Below, one piece after another: positions 47,635 to 56,936 of a stretch of 64,000 nt of DNA; the stretch's first letter is position 1; each line of letters starts with the position of its first letter. The notes below the pieces were generated by a model. That model was not told where the DNA came from. It was given only the letters and a program-made list of their open reading frames with translations, and searched no databases. Source of the stretch: Acinetobacter tianfuensis (GTDB lineage Bacteria; Pseudomonadota; Gammaproteobacteria; Pseudomonadales; Moraxellaceae); the NCBI RefSeq assembly GCF_003611465.1, contig NZ_RAXV01000005.1, forward strand, positions 1 to 64,000, read 5' to 3'. Position numbers and translations under genes: made by a program.

Positions 47635-48762
47635 TCATAGTTGAGATCCTTGTGCCAATGTTCGTTGTTTAAATGCGTCATCTTGAATCCAAAAGTCTTT
47701 AAAATATCCTTCATTGATAATAATAGGATAAGATTGCCCGATTTTTAAACTATGATTAAATCCAGCCCATTTTTCATGGATATAAATTTCATTCAACCTA
47801 GTTTTTTCTTGAAGCTCAGGTGTGAGTTGCCACGTTTGGTAACGGCTGTCTGTTGCTGTGAGTTTGAGCGAATAAATTTGAGAATGATGGGGGTTTTGTT
47901 CGCTATACCAGCGATTGGCTTGTAATCCGACAGCATACAAAGTTGTGCCCAATATAAAACTGCAAACGAGGGCTGATGCAAAAGGATGGCTCTTTTGCTC
48001 TGCGCGAATGACAGCATAACTCAAAGCAAAGGCAAGTAATCCTGCAGGAATCAACCCTAAATAAGACTCCACACCAAAGTGAATCGCCTCTAAGGGAATA
48101 AAGAAAAATACACTGCCTAAAGCAAGTGTTCCAAAGACTAGGTGGAGCGGTGTTTGACCAATATCTTGATGAATAGCGGGATTTGGGGTTTCTTCTGTAT
48201 TGGTATTGAGTGGTGTTTCGAGTCCCCAGTCTTGATTAATGTGTTTGATTAAATCAGTGGTTTGTTCGGCGGAAAATTGTTGTAAAGCTAACTTTTTCAT
48301 CGGGGCTTTGTTGAGCTGATTTGTTATTGTTACTTGAGTGTGTAACTGAAAATGCACATCCCCATGCAGTTTCCAGTCTAATGCGGAGTCTATTTCAGGT
48401 TTTCGACTAAATAGCTTCTTCGATAAAATTGGGTGTTTTGCTTTTAATAAATGCCTTTGATTAGGTGTAATTGTGATTTTTTCAATTTGATCACGTTGTA
48501 TTTCATAACTAAAAAATGGACCAAATTTGAGAGTGAGTCGGTGAGTGCTTAAACTGAGGCGAACCGTAAGTGTGATCAACAAAGTATAAAACAAAAAAAG
48601 GGGTTCAAAATATTCGATTTCCTCCAGTTGATTGGCAAGATAATGTTGTGTATTGAAAAATAGATGTACTGCAAGCATTCCTAAAATTGCCCAGCTCGTC
48701 ACTTTATAGATGTGTGGCTGAAAGCTCAAAATTTCACGTTCAGGGGCGGATTTCAAATTCAT
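47635..48762 (-). CDS. Hypothetical multi-pass membrane protein
   Basis: A 375-residue protein of unknown function. Two hydrophobic helices lie near the N-terminus ('SWAILGMLAVHLFF' and 'FLFYTLLITLTVRLSL'), followed by a soluble segment (about 75-195) whose start, 'HRLTLKFGPFFSYEIQRDQIEKI', resembles bacterial PH-like domains of membrane proteins, then three more helices (about 203-228, 232-252, 262-283) and a C-terminal soluble domain. The PH-like resemblance is weak. It lies between the duplicated ilvC tail and a gene for a secreted protein, in a region that looks accessory. It has no clear operon partner. Confidence 0.65.
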   Translation of the reverse strand: MNLKSAPEREILSFQPHIYKVTSWAILGMLAVHLFFNTQHYLANQLEEIEYFEPLFLFYTLLITLTVRLSLSTHRLTLKFGPFFSYEIQRDQIEKITITPNQRHLLKAKHPILSKKLFSRKPEIDSALDWKLHGDVHFQLHTQVTITNQLNKAPMKKLALQQFSAEQTTDLIKHINQDWGLETPLNTNTEETPNPAIHQDIGQTPLHLVFGTLALGSVFFFIPLEAIHFGVESYLGLIPAGLLAFALSYAVIRAEQKSHPFASALVCSFILGTTLYAVGLQANRWYSEQNPHHSQIYSLKLTATDSRYQTWQLTPELQEKTRLNEIYIHEKWAGFNHSLKIGQSYPIIINEGYFKDFWIQDDAFKQRTLAQGSQL

Positions 48763-48943
48763 TAAATTTCTATTTTTATTATTTGATTGTTTTTTAGGTT
48801 AATTTATATGGTGGGATAAAACAATGGCTTACAGATTAATTGAGCTTTAGTTTGTGAAAGTGATAAGCAAAGTCTATACATTGAATGAAATTGAGATGTG
48901 CTAGTGTATTTGCAGTTAGGTCATTTCTTTGTGTGGCTGCATT

Positions 48944-49753
48944 ATGAATAATAAAATCCTCCCGAGTTTTGTACTTCTTCTTTTCTCTGGCTTGAGTTTC
49001 GCAGAAACTGCTCCTGCTCTAGAGAGTAACGGTCAGCAGCTCTCTCCTTTAACCAATGTCCGTGTGTCTATGCAGCGCATGCTCCGCTCCAGTGAAGAGC
49101 GTTATTTTTTGGATTTATATGCTGGTGTGTGGAACCCTAAAGCAACTCTTTATGATGAGCTGAATCAGACGGAGATGGACTTTAAAGGGGCGCAAAAAGG
49201 TGATGTTTTAGAGCTTAAATCAGTGAATATGCCTGAGGGTAAGCAATCTGAGCTAAAAGGTTATTTAAATGCAAATAGCGGTGTATTCGATGCGGTGCTG
49301 GTGAATGCAGACGGCGCGAAAAATGTGCGTTTTGAACCTGCGTTTAAAGCCGTGGATAAGCCAGTCTTTGTTTTTAAATTTTATGGTGTTGAAGAGGCAG
49401 CGCAGCCTTATGGCAAGGTGTTGAAACGGGTCGATGTGGTTGATAAAAATACAGGTAAAATTAAACAAAGCCTGACAGGTTTTAATGCATTTGCAAACAG
49501 TGTCGGTTATATGGATGTCAACTTCGACGGTTATTACGATTTGGTGCTGTCTGATATTTCAGATGCTAAAAAAGTAGAAGATAAGCGCTTTGTTTATTGG
49601 ATGTTTAATCCTAAAACAATGCAATTTCAGCGTTCTGCCCAGCTGGATGCATTGGTTGGCTTTCCGCGTTTGCATGGCAATAAGCAGCAGATTGATTTTG
49701 GCAATAATCGGCTCTATCGGGTTAGAGATGGTTTAATGTATTTGGAGCCATAG
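48944..49753 (+). CDS. Secreted hypothetical protein with a calcium-loop-like motif
   Basis: A 269-residue protein with a type I signal peptide ('MNNKILPSFVLLLFSGLSFA', cleavage near 'AETAP'). The mature part is mainly beta. 'GYMDVNFDGYYDLVLSD' matches the DxNxDGxxD pattern of XAC2610-like and FG-GAP-like repeat proteins, which suggests a calcium-binding loop. No enzyme motif is visible. The ATG at 48944 is preferred over an upstream in-frame GTG or TTG at 48929 because it gives a normal signal peptide. Role unknown; periplasmic or outer-membrane location is inferred. Confidence 0.65.
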   Translation: MNNKILPSFVLLLFSGLSFAETAPALESNGQQLSPLTNVRVSMQRMLRSSEERYFLDLYAGVWNPKATLYDELNQTEMDFKGAQKGDVLELKSVNMPEGKQSELKGYLNANSGVFDAVLVNADGAKNVRFEPAFKAVDKPVFVFKFYGVEEAAQPYGKVLKRVDVVDKNTGKIKQSLTGFNAFANSVGYMDVNFDGYYDLVLSDISDAKKVEDKRFVYWMFNPKTMQFQRSAQLDALVGFPRLHGNKQQIDFGNNRLYRVRDGLMYLEP

Positions 49754-49938
49754 TTTTTGATGGCTTATTCAGAACCTTTAAAATAAAAAGTACATTTGTA
49801 TATAAATTTTTTATTTGATTGATTGCGATAGTAATTATCTTGTGCGTTTGAGAATTAATATTATTAAAATTTGTTATTGTATTGTTTATGTAAACCAGCA
49901 TATGATTGAACTGCTTTATAATTTTAAAAAAATAGGTG

Positions 49939-51897
49939 ATGTTTTTGGCGCTTTGCCATACTGCAGTTTGCGGAAAATGCTGTAACTTTGCGCGGCTGTG
50001 TTTTTTTGATGAGGGAGCTGCACACAAACTCTTTATTGGTTTTTGTGCGGTATTGCTGTCCCTGTTTGTCGTAACAGAAGTGCATGCGCAACAAAGCGCG
50101 GCCAAATGCCATGCTGAACTTCAGCACATTCAATCTGCAAAAGGTGCGGGAGAGGCTGGGAAGAGCCGTCCGGAAGCATCGCAGTGGCAAACGATTCAAC
50201 GTCTGCCTGATTATTGGAATGAGCGCTGGCCGAAATTCAGCGGAACCGTTTGGTATAAGCTGACATGGCAGTTTTCCTGCGAACAGGAACAAAATCAGCC
50301 CATGATGCTGTCGATCAGTTTTATCAATATGGCTGGTCAGGTTTATATCAATGATCATTTCCTGTGGCAAAGCAAATCACTTGAAGAGCCGCTGTCGCGA
50401 AACTGGAATATGCCAAGACGGTGGATGCTGCCGGTAGGTGTTTTAAAGTCAGGTGAAAATACGGTGTATATCCGTGTTGAAGGCGTTTCTGAACTTAATC
50501 CCGGAATTGGTCTCGTACACTTGGCTGACTATGAATCTACTATGGCGAAGTTTGAGCGCTATTGGCTGGAAATGCGCGGTTTGCAGACTTACACGCTGTG
50601 TTTGGAGGTTGCCTTAGGAGTTATTGCCGCATTTGTCTGGCTGTTCAGGCGTAAGGAAACTGCATTTGGCTACTACGCTTTAGCAACATTGCTATGGGTT
50701 GTGTATACCGCTATGAATTTGATAGTTGAGCCGCTTTTTGCGCTAAACACCATCAATTTTGCACGGATACAAGGTTTATGTTTTTTAGCTTATATTTGTA
50801 TTACCTGTTTATATAATTGGCGTTTTGCAAACTTTAGTGCGCTTTGGGCAGAGCGTTTTTTGGCATGGCTTTTCTTTGCATTTGTGCTGTTGATTGCAGT
50901 GCTGCCGGCTGAATATACATATGCTGTTTTGCAAAGCAGTTTTGCTGCAGGCATTGTCATTTATGTATTGAACTGCATTGTTTACCCTGTCATTGCATTT
51001 CGCTCAAAACAGCCAGAAGCGTATTGTTTAGCCGTTCTGATTTTCTTTATATATTTGCCGCTGGCGCTGCATGACTGTTTTCGTTTGTATAAACAAGAAG
51101 GCCGCTTACTGTTTGTTTATGCCTCACCTTTTACAACTGTGATCTTGGCAAGTATTTTTGCTTTGCGCTTAACCCGCAGCATGAAGGGTGTGGAACATTT
51201 TAATGCGAAGCTTGGGCGGACTGTAGAGCAGGTGCGTACAGAGTTGAGCGAAAGTTTAAATCAGCGTCATGAGCTGGAATTGAATAATGCTAAATTGCAA
51301 GAACGAATTCAGCTGGCGCATGACCTGCATGATGGATTGGGCAGTTCGCTGGTGAGGTCAATGGCTTCAATCGAGCAAAGCCGTAATGATTTAAGCAATA
51401 AACAGTTTTTATCGGTGCTTAAACATTTGCGTGATGATTTGAGGCTGATTGTAGACAGCGGATCCAGTCTGGATGCCAATGTACCGGATACACCAGTTTT
51501 GTGGGCGGCTCCAGTCCGTTATCGTTTTAATCAGCTTTTTGATGAATTGGATATAGCAGTGCGCTGGTGTATTCCTGACAGCTGGCAAGGAAATATTGCT
51601 GTTGCGGACTGTATTTCATTACAGCGGGTATTAGAAGAGAGTTTGACCAATGTTTTGAAGCATAGCTATGCTAATTCTGTTGAAGTTTGTATGAAGGTAG
51701 AAAATGAAGAGCTGACTATTTCTGTGCAAGATAATGGTGTTGGTTTTGATATTGCCGCGGTGCATGATTCAGGGTTGAGTGTGGGCTTGCGCAGTATGAG
51801 CGCAAGGCTGAAAAAAATAAAAGCGGAACTGGAAGTGGTGTCACAGCCGGGCTGTACACGGGTTACGGTCAGGAAGAAAAATCATTCTTTTCAATAA
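49939..51897 (+). CDS. 7TMR-DISM-type sensor histidine kinase (HisKA_3), no partner regulator nearby
   Basis: A 652-residue membrane kinase. After an unusual cysteine-rich N-terminus and a hydrophobic signal segment ('IGFCAVLLSLFVVTEVHA') comes a periplasmic beta domain ('FSGTVWYKLTWQF', 'VYINDHFLWQSKSLEEP', 'LKSGENTVYIRVEG') of the jelly-roll type that precedes 7TM-DISM regions, then about seven transmembrane helices (residues ~215-415), a coiled coil, the HisKA_3 H-box 'AHDLHDGLGSSL' with phospho-acceptor H464, and an HATPase ('LEESLTNVLKHSYAN' N-box; 'VQDNGVGFDI' G-box). It is of the NarX/LiaS class, which phosphorylates LuxR-type regulators. No response regulator gene lies next to it. The start is uncertain: GTG 49936, ATG 49939 and TTG 49945 are all possible. 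Confidence 0.85.
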   Translation: MFLALCHTAVCGKCCNFARLCFFDEGAAHKLFIGFCAVLLSLFVVTEVHAQQSAAKCHAELQHIQSAKGAGEAGKSRPEASQWQTIQRLPDYWNERWPKFSGTVWYKLTWQFSCEQEQNQPMMLSISFINMAGQVYINDHFLWQSKSLEEPLSRNWNMPRRWMLPVGVLKSGENTVYIRVEGVSELNPGIGLVHLADYESTMAKFERYWLEMRGLQTYTLCLEVALGVIAAFVWLFRRKETAFGYYALATLLWVVYTAMNLIVEPLFALNTINFARIQGLCFLAYICITCLYNWRFANFSALWAERFLAWLFFAFVLLIAVLPAEYTYAVLQSSFAAGIVIYVLNCIVYPVIAFRSKQPEAYCLAVLIFFIYLPLALHDCFRLYKQEGRLLFVYASPFTTVILASIFALRLTRSMKGVEHFNAKLGRTVEQVRTELSESLNQRHELELNNAKLQERIQLAHDLHDGLGSSLVRSMASIEQSRNDLSNKQFLSVLKHLRDDLRLIVDSGSSLDANVPDTPVLWAAPVRYRFNQLFDELDIAVRWCIPDSWQGNIAVADCISLQRVLEESLTNVLKHSYANSVEVCMKVENEELTISVQDNGVGFDIAAVHDSGLSVGLRSMSARLKKIKAELEVVSQPGCTRVTVRKKNHSFQ

Positions 51898-51993
51898 AGA
51901 GCGCTGTCAAAAAAGTGTCATTGAAATCACATTAAAATGCAAACAAGCTGATCTAGACTGAAACAAAAAATACAGATAACAGATAGGTGGCGC

Positions 51994-53268
51994 ATGTCAG
52001 ATCAGATGGCGGCAGGCTTGTTTAAGCAGCATTTGCCCGATACCGTGCGGTTTTACTTTAAAAATAAAAATGTACAGCATATTCAGCGTGAATTGCGTGA
52101 ACTGAATGATTTGGTGAGGCCGCGCCTAAGAATAGCAATTGTGACAGAAACTTGGCCTCCTGAAATTAATGGCGTGGCTTTGTCTTTGCTGCAGCTCTGC
52201 AGGGGATTGCAGCAGCAGGGGCATAAAATCTTACTTATCCGCCCGCAGCAGCAGCGGCGCTGTTCAGATTTTCAGCCGCAGCAGGAATGCCTCGTTATGG
52301 CGCAGTCTATTCCGCGTTATCCAAGTCTAAAATTTGGCTGGCCGCAGTTTTTAAAAGTATCTAATGCGATTGAGCATTTTGAGCCGGATGTGGTGCATAT
52401 TGTGACCGAAGGACCTTTAGGGCTGGCTGCGCTGCAGGCGGCTAAAAATAAAAAAATACCCATTTCCAGCGGCTTTCATTCAGCTTTTCAGGATTTCAGC
52501 AGGTTTTTTGATTTAGCATTTCTGCTTAAGCCTATACAGCGCTATCTTTGCTGGTTTCATAACAGTACGCAGCTGACCTGTGTGCCCAGTCAAGGTACGG
52601 CACAATCTTTGCAAGCATTGGGTGTGGATTGTCCTATGGCGGTGGTCGGGCGCGGTGTAGATGTTGAACGTTTTCATCCTAAGCATGCCTCCGCTGCGCT
52701 TCGGCAGCGCTGGGGGGCGGGTGAGCAGTCTACAGTGCTGCTGTATGTCGGCAGACTGTCGCCAGAAAAAGAAGTCAACGTTATTTTGGATGCCTTTATT
52801 GCGCAGGCGCGGGCAGGAGAAGCAAACCGCTGTTTGGTTATTGTCGGTGATGGTCCAGAGCGTGAAAAATTGCAGCGTATCAGTCAGGGCTATCCCGTGG
52901 TGTTCACCGGAAGTTTAAGCGGCGGACAGCTGGCAGAAGCCTATGCAAGTGCAGATGTTTTTGTATTTGCAGGTCAAGTAGAGACATTCGGCAATGTTGT
53001 GCTTGAGGCGATGGCCAGCGGGCTGCCAGTTGTGGCTTACCGTTATGCATGTGCAGCGCAGCATGTGCGCCATGAGCAGTCAGGGTGGCTGAGTGAGCGT
53101 GGAGATATTGCGGGTTTTAAGCGCAATATGCTGCATCTGCCGCCGAGAAGCGTATTGAAGCGGATGGGCCGTACAGCCTTTGCTGCTGTACAGCAGGCGG
53201 GCTGGCAGCATCCTGTACAGCAGTTTGAGCAGGCTTTGTATACAGCGGCCAATGTGGTGAATGAGTAG
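51994..53268 (+). CDS. Glycosyltransferase family 4 (GT-B), MgtA/PimB-like
   Basis: A 424-residue GT-B enzyme. 'LRIAIVTETWPPEINGVALSL' is the classic N-terminal motif of GT4 enzymes acting on lipids, followed by 'DVVHIVTEGPLGLAALQAAK' and 'SSGFHSAFQDF'. The C-terminal sugar-nucleotide domain has 'LLYVGRLSPEKEVNVILDAF' and the E-x7-E pair in 'ETFGNVVLE'. The closest known types transfer mannose or glucose to diacylglycerol or phosphatidylinositol, so a glycolipid product is likely but unproven. About 35 N-terminal residues precede the first motif. The next gene is a PAP2 phosphatase 83 bp away, and the two likely form one unit. Confidence 0.88.
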   Translation: MSDQMAAGLFKQHLPDTVRFYFKNKNVQHIQRELRELNDLVRPRLRIAIVTETWPPEINGVALSLLQLCRGLQQQGHKILLIRPQQQRRCSDFQPQQECLVMAQSIPRYPSLKFGWPQFLKVSNAIEHFEPDVVHIVTEGPLGLAALQAAKNKKIPISSGFHSAFQDFSRFFDLAFLLKPIQRYLCWFHNSTQLTCVPSQGTAQSLQALGVDCPMAVVGRGVDVERFHPKHASAALRQRWGAGEQSTVLLYVGRLSPEKEVNVILDAFIAQARAGEANRCLVIVGDGPEREKLQRISQGYPVVFTGSLSGGQLAEAYASADVFVFAGQVETFGNVVLEAMASGLPVVAYRYACAAQHVRHEQSGWLSERGDIAGFKRNMLHLPPRSVLKRMGRTAFAAVQQAGWQHPVQQFEQALYTAANVVNE

Positions 53269-53351
53269 TTTTTGATATGGGCAAAGTAATGGAAGTGAGG
53301 CCAGTGATTAAGTTTGGTATGAGGTGATTAAAACCGCCTGAGGAGAGAAAA

Positions 53352-53903
53352 ATGAATTTTAAAAATGCAAAAATAAGAATGCTTGATCTCGATTTAAAAG
53401 GCTGTATTTATCTCAACACATTTTCCCACTCAGAGCGGGTGGCATATTTTTTTAAAATGATCAGCCGTCTTGGAGACGGAATATTTTGGTATGTGATGCT
53501 GGCCGCTGTGTGGATGCTGCAAGGGCTGGCCTATGGCGCGCAGCTGCTGTACGTGGTGTTGAGCAGTTTGACTGGTACAGGTATTTATAAGCTGCTGAAA
53601 CACAAAACAGTACGTCCGCGTCCTTATCAGGTGCATCAAGTGGTGCGTTTATGTGAGCGGCCGCTGGATCATTTCAGCTTTCCGTCTGGGCATACGCTGC
53701 ATGCGGTGATGGCAACCTCTGTACTTGGCTGGGTGCAGCCGATTTTACTGATTTTAATGCTGCCGTTCACGGTGCTGGTTGCGCTGTCGCGCATGGTGCT
53801 TGGCCTGCATTATCCAAGTGATGTGGCTGTGGGCGCGCTGATTGGCGGTGCAGTCGCCAGCGCAATTATTTTGGGTGCGCCGCTGCTGCATATCATGCTG
53901 TAA
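53352..53903 (+). CDS. PAP2-family membrane phosphatase
   Basis: A 183-residue integral membrane acid phosphatase of the PAP2 family. The three signature motifs are present: 'KHKTVRPRP' (K-x6-RP), 'PSGHTLHA' and 'SRMVLGLHYPSD' (SR-x5-H-x3-D), with about five hydrophobic helices. Substrates of the family are phosphatidate, phosphatidylglycerol phosphate or undecaprenyl pyrophosphate. Next to a GT4 enzyme, phosphatidate conversion to diacylglycerol as an acceptor for sugar is an attractive guess. AGGAGAGA precedes the ATG. Confidence 0.9.
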   Translation: MNFKNAKIRMLDLDLKGCIYLNTFSHSERVAYFFKMISRLGDGIFWYVMLAAVWMLQGLAYGAQLLYVVLSSLTGTGIYKLLKHKTVRPRPYQVHQVVRLCERPLDHFSFPSGHTLHAVMATSVLGWVQPILLILMLPFTVLVALSRMVLGLHYPSDVAVGALIGGAVASAIILGAPLLHIML

Positions 53904-54008
53904 ATGCAATGCAAGAAAAAATACATTTTGCCTGCAGTGAAAGCTTAGGCAGATTTTTTGAAATTTGTTAAAGTACAGCATCATTTATAGGATCTAAGGA
54001 AGAGTCAC

Positions 54009-54209
54009 ATGGGCTTACGCTGGACAGATACCATTGATATCGCTATTGAGCTTTATGAAGCGCATCCAGATGTAGATCCGCAGTGGATCCGTTTTACTGA
54101 TTTGCATGCTTGGGTTTGCGCTTTGCCTGATTTTTCAGACAACCCTGAAAAGTCAACGGAAGGTTTGCTGGAAGCGATTCAAATGGCTTGGATTGATGAG
54201 GCGAGCTGA
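54009..54209 (+). CDS. iscX: Fe-S cluster assembly protein IscX
   Basis: A 66-residue acidic protein that modulates IscS in Fe-S cluster assembly. 'LRWTDTIDIAIELYEAHPDVDP' begins the family pattern, and 'RFTDLHAWVCALPDF' and 'EAIQMAWIDEA' are characteristic. AAGGAAGAG precedes the ATG. The rest of the isc operon is not in the window; in many gammaproteobacteria iscX ends that operon, here it precedes ndk. Confidence 0.94.
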   Translation: MGLRWTDTIDIAIELYEAHPDVDPQWIRFTDLHAWVCALPDFSDNPEKSTEGLLEAIQMAWIDEAS

Positions 54210-54270
54210 GAGCTCATCGAAAAAAGCAATTTTTTTACATCTGAAAAGCAGAAAATGGCGCATTATTCGG

Positions 54271-54276
54271 TATAAT
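54271..54276 (+). promoter_or_regulatory. -10 element of the ndk promoter
   Basis: A perfect TATAAT followed by a GCGCC discriminator, 44 bp upstream of the ndk ATG. The -35 is not clear. Confidence 0.5.
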
Positions 54277-54319
54277 GCGCCAAATTTTCCTGTCAACATT
54301 ATGACTTAAGGAGCCTATC

Positions 54320-54751
54320 ATGGCTATCGAACGTACTTTATCTATCGTTAAACCAGACGCAGTTGCTAAAAACCACATTGGCGACATCTTTGCTCGTTTT
54401 GAGAAAGCTGGTCTTCAAATCGTTGCAACTAAAATGAAACACTTGACTCAAGCTGAAGCTGAAGGCTTCTACGCTGAACACAAAGAACGCGGTTTCTTTG
54501 CTGACCTAGTTGCATTCATGACTTCTGGTCCAGTTGTTGTTTCTGTTCTTGAAGGCGAAAACGCAGTTCTTGCTCACCGTGACATCCTTGGCGCGACTAA
54601 CCCGAAAGAAGCTGCTGCTGGCACTATCCGCGCTGACTTCGCTGTAAGCATCGACGAAAACGCTGCTCACGGTTCTGACTCTGTAGCATCTGCTGACCGT
54701 GAAGTTAACTACTTCTTCGCTCAAACTGAGATTGCTCCGCGTACTCGTTAA
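54320..54751 (+). CDS. ndk: Nucleoside diphosphate kinase
   Basis: Balances the pools of nucleoside triphosphates by transferring phosphate through an active-site histidine. The 143-residue protein has '[11 protein letters not shown]' near the N-terminus and the catalytic 'NAAHGSDS' segment. The codon choice, with many GCT, GTT, CGT and AAC codons, is that of a very highly expressed gene and is clearly different from neighbours. TAAGGAG precedes the ATG, and a strong terminator follows. Confidence 0.97.
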   Translation: MAIERTLSIVKPDAVAKNHIGDIFARFEKAGLQIVATKMKHLTQAEAEGFYAEHKERGFFADLVAFMTSGPVVVSVLEGENAVLAHRDILGATNPKEAAAGTIRADFAVSIDENAAHGSDSVASADREVNYFFAQTEIAPRTR

Positions 54752-54764
54752 TTCGAAGTATTCA

Positions 54765-54802
54765 AACCAGATAAGTGTTATTATACTTATCTGGTTTTTT
54801 TA
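54765..54802 (+). terminator. Terminator after ndk
   Basis: AACCAGATAAGT and ACTTATCTGGTT form a perfect 12-bp stem, followed by a T tract. Confidence 0.9.
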
Positions 54803-54875
54803 TTCTCTGAATAAAGCTTTGCTCGTTTATTGAGCTTCTCCTTTCATCAAATAGACATGGTTTAGGTAATTACAC

Positions 54876-56111
54876 ATGAGTACTGAAGCAGTGGCTGTAT
54901 CAGCAGTTTCTGAACCGCAGCAACACACTCCATCCGCTCCAGCACAGGCTAAAACTGTCGAGAAAGTGAATTTACTTGGCATGTCGCGTCCGCAAATGGA
55001 AAAGTTTTTCGAAGATATGGGCGAAAAGAAATTCCGTGCTGGGCAGGTGATGAAATGGATTCACCAGTTCTTTGTGACTGATTTTGCTGAAATGACCAAT
55101 ATTTCAGGCAAATTGCGTGAAAAGCTGGAAAAAATTTGTGAAATTAAAGCGCCGGAAGTGGTGCATAAAAATTATTCGAAAGACGGTACCCGTAAATGGG
55201 TATTCCGTGTGGGCGACGGTGAAGGCTCGCTGGTAGAAACGGTTTTAATTCCAGCAGAACACCGCAGCGGTTTGCGCCGCACCTTGTGTATTTCTTCACA
55301 AGTAGGCTGTGCGCTGGACTGTTCATTTTGTTCGACAGGCAAGCAAGGTTTCCAGCGTGACTTAAGCCAAGCGGAAATTATTGGCCAGCTGTGGATGGCA
55401 AACTATTCTTATATGGAAGAGGTGCCAGTGCTTGAGCGTGAGCGCTCGGTGACTAACGTAGTGATGATGGGCATGGGTGAACCGCTGCTGAACTATGATG
55501 CAGTATTAAACTCGATGCGTACCATGCTGGATGACTTTGCTTATGGCATGTCTAAGCGCCGTGTCACGCTGTCAACGTCAGGCGTGGTGCCTAAAATTGA
55601 TCAGATGGTGAAAGATATTGATGTTGCTTTGGCGATTTCACTGCATGCGCCAAATGATGAGCTGCGCAACGAACTTGTGCCAATCAATAAAAAGTACCCG
55701 CTAGAACAATTGATTGCTGCTTGCCAGCGCTATATTGCGAAAGACGGCAATGAAAGTTCGCGTAAACACGTGACGATTGAGTATGTGATGCTGGATGGGG
55801 TGAATGATCAGCCAGAGCATGCGCAGCAAATGATTAAGCTGCTGAAAAACCTGCCTAGCAAAATCAATTTGATCCCATTCAACCCATTTCCGCATGCGCC
55901 ATACGGCCGTTCAAGCCGCAACCGCATTATTTCTTTCCAAAAAACTTTGTCTGATGCCGGTTTTGTGTGTACGATTCGTCAGACACGCGGAGATGATATT
56001 GATGCTGCGTGCGGACAATTAGTAGGGCAAGTTGCTGACCGTACACGCCGTGCGGAGCAATGGAAAAAGAAAGTTGCAGCGCAAAATGAGATTCTGCGCT
56101 CACAAGGATAA
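54876..56111 (+). CDS. rlmN: Dual-specificity 23S rRNA/tRNA (adenine-C2)-methyltransferase RlmN
   Basis: A radical SAM enzyme that methylates A2503 of 23S rRNA and A37 of some tRNAs. The 411-residue protein has the radical-SAM cluster motif in '[14 protein letters not shown]' (CxxxCxxC) and '[15 protein letters not shown]', and the catalytic C-terminal cysteine is probably the one in 'DIDAACGQL'. The N-terminal ~30 residues are low-complexity (S, A, P and Q rich) and variable. It heads the block rlmN-pilW-rodZ-ispG-hisS-yfgM-bamB. Confidence 0.95.
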   Translation: MSTEAVAVSAVSEPQQHTPSAPAQAKTVEKVNLLGMSRPQMEKFFEDMGEKKFRAGQVMKWIHQFFVTDFAEMTNISGKLREKLEKICEIKAPEVVHKNYSKDGTRKWVFRVGDGEGSLVETVLIPAEHRSGLRRTLCISSQVGCALDCSFCSTGKQGFQRDLSQAEIIGQLWMANYSYMEEVPVLERERSVTNVVMMGMGEPLLNYDAVLNSMRTMLDDFAYGMSKRRVTLSTSGVVPKIDQMVKDIDVALAISLHAPNDELRNELVPINKKYPLEQLIAACQRYIAKDGNESSRKHVTIEYVMLDGVNDQPEHAQQMIKLLKNLPSKINLIPFNPFPHAPYGRSSRNRIISFQKTLSDAGFVCTIRQTRGDDIDAACGQLVGQVADRTRRAEQWKKKVAAQNEILRSQG

Positions 56112-56126
56112 TAATGAGGCAGCCAA

Positions 56127-56936
56127 TTGAGCAGATCGACGTATAAAATTGCTTTAGTTTCATCTTTGATGATTGCAGCGGGTGTATTGACTGGGTGTCA
56201 GTCCACCAGCAGTGATATTGTAAAAAAAGATCCAAAAAAAGCGGTACAAGTACGCACTCAAATGGCTGTTGAGTATTTGAAGACGGGTGATTTGGATGCT
56301 GCCAAGCGTGAACTTGATCAAGCTTTGCAAACCAATAGCCGTGATGCGCAAGCCAATATGATGATGGGGGTGCTGCTGCAGCAGGAAGGCAGCGCCATCA
56401 ACATGGAAAAAGCGGATACTTATTTTAAGCGTGCGCTGGCGTCCGATTCTAAAAATGCGCAAATTCGTAACAACTACGGTACGTATTTGTATCAAATTGG
56501 GCGCTATACTGACGCGCTTGAACAGCTGAATATTGCCGGTGCAGCATTGGGTTATGATCAGCGTTCAAAAGCTTTAGAAAATGCAGGGCAGATTTACCTC
56601 AAATTGGGGGATACAGTGAATGCTGAAAAAACATTCAAACAAGCCTTGCAAGCCAATCGTTCTTCATTCATTTCAATGTTAGAGTTGGCAGAAATTTTTT
56701 ATTTGAACCAGCAGACTGCTGAAGCGGCACGATTGTATGAACAATTTGTCCGTTCAGTAGGTCAAAATAATCAGAGCGCCCGTGCGCTTTGGATTGGTAT
56801 CCGCATTGCGCGTGCGAATCAAGATAATTTGGGTATGCAGGTATTAATTAACCAATTGCGTGCATTATTTCCAGAAAGTCCTGAATACCAACGTTATTTG
56901 CAATTACAGTACAGTACTGAGGCCGTATGGAAGTAA
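56127..56936 (+). CDS. pilW: Type IV pilus biogenesis/stability lipoprotein (PilW/PilF)
   Basis: A 269-residue outer-membrane lipoprotein that helps PilQ secretin assemble. It starts with TTG; the lipobox is LTGC ('MIAAGVLTGCQST'). Six or so TPR-like units follow, e.g. 'AVEYLKTGDLDAAKRELDQAL' (key part 'KTGDLDAAKRELDQAL'), 'QIRNNYGTYLYQIGRYTDALEQL'-type repeats, and 'LKLGDTVNAEKTFKQALQA'. No ATG is possible in this frame upstream, so TTG is the best start. It overlaps rodZ by 10 bases, which argues for co-translation. Confidence 0.92.
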   Translation: MSRSTYKIALVSSLMIAAGVLTGCQSTSSDIVKKDPKKAVQVRTQMAVEYLKTGDLDAAKRELDQALQTNSRDAQANMMMGVLLQQEGSAINMEKADTYFKRALASDSKNAQIRNNYGTYLYQIGRYTDALEQLNIAGAALGYDQRSKALENAGQIYLKLGDTVNAEKTFKQALQANRSSFISMLELAEIFYLNQQTAEAARLYEQFVRSVGQNNQSARALWIGIRIARANQDNLGMQVLINQLRALFPESPEYQRYLQLQYSTEAVWK

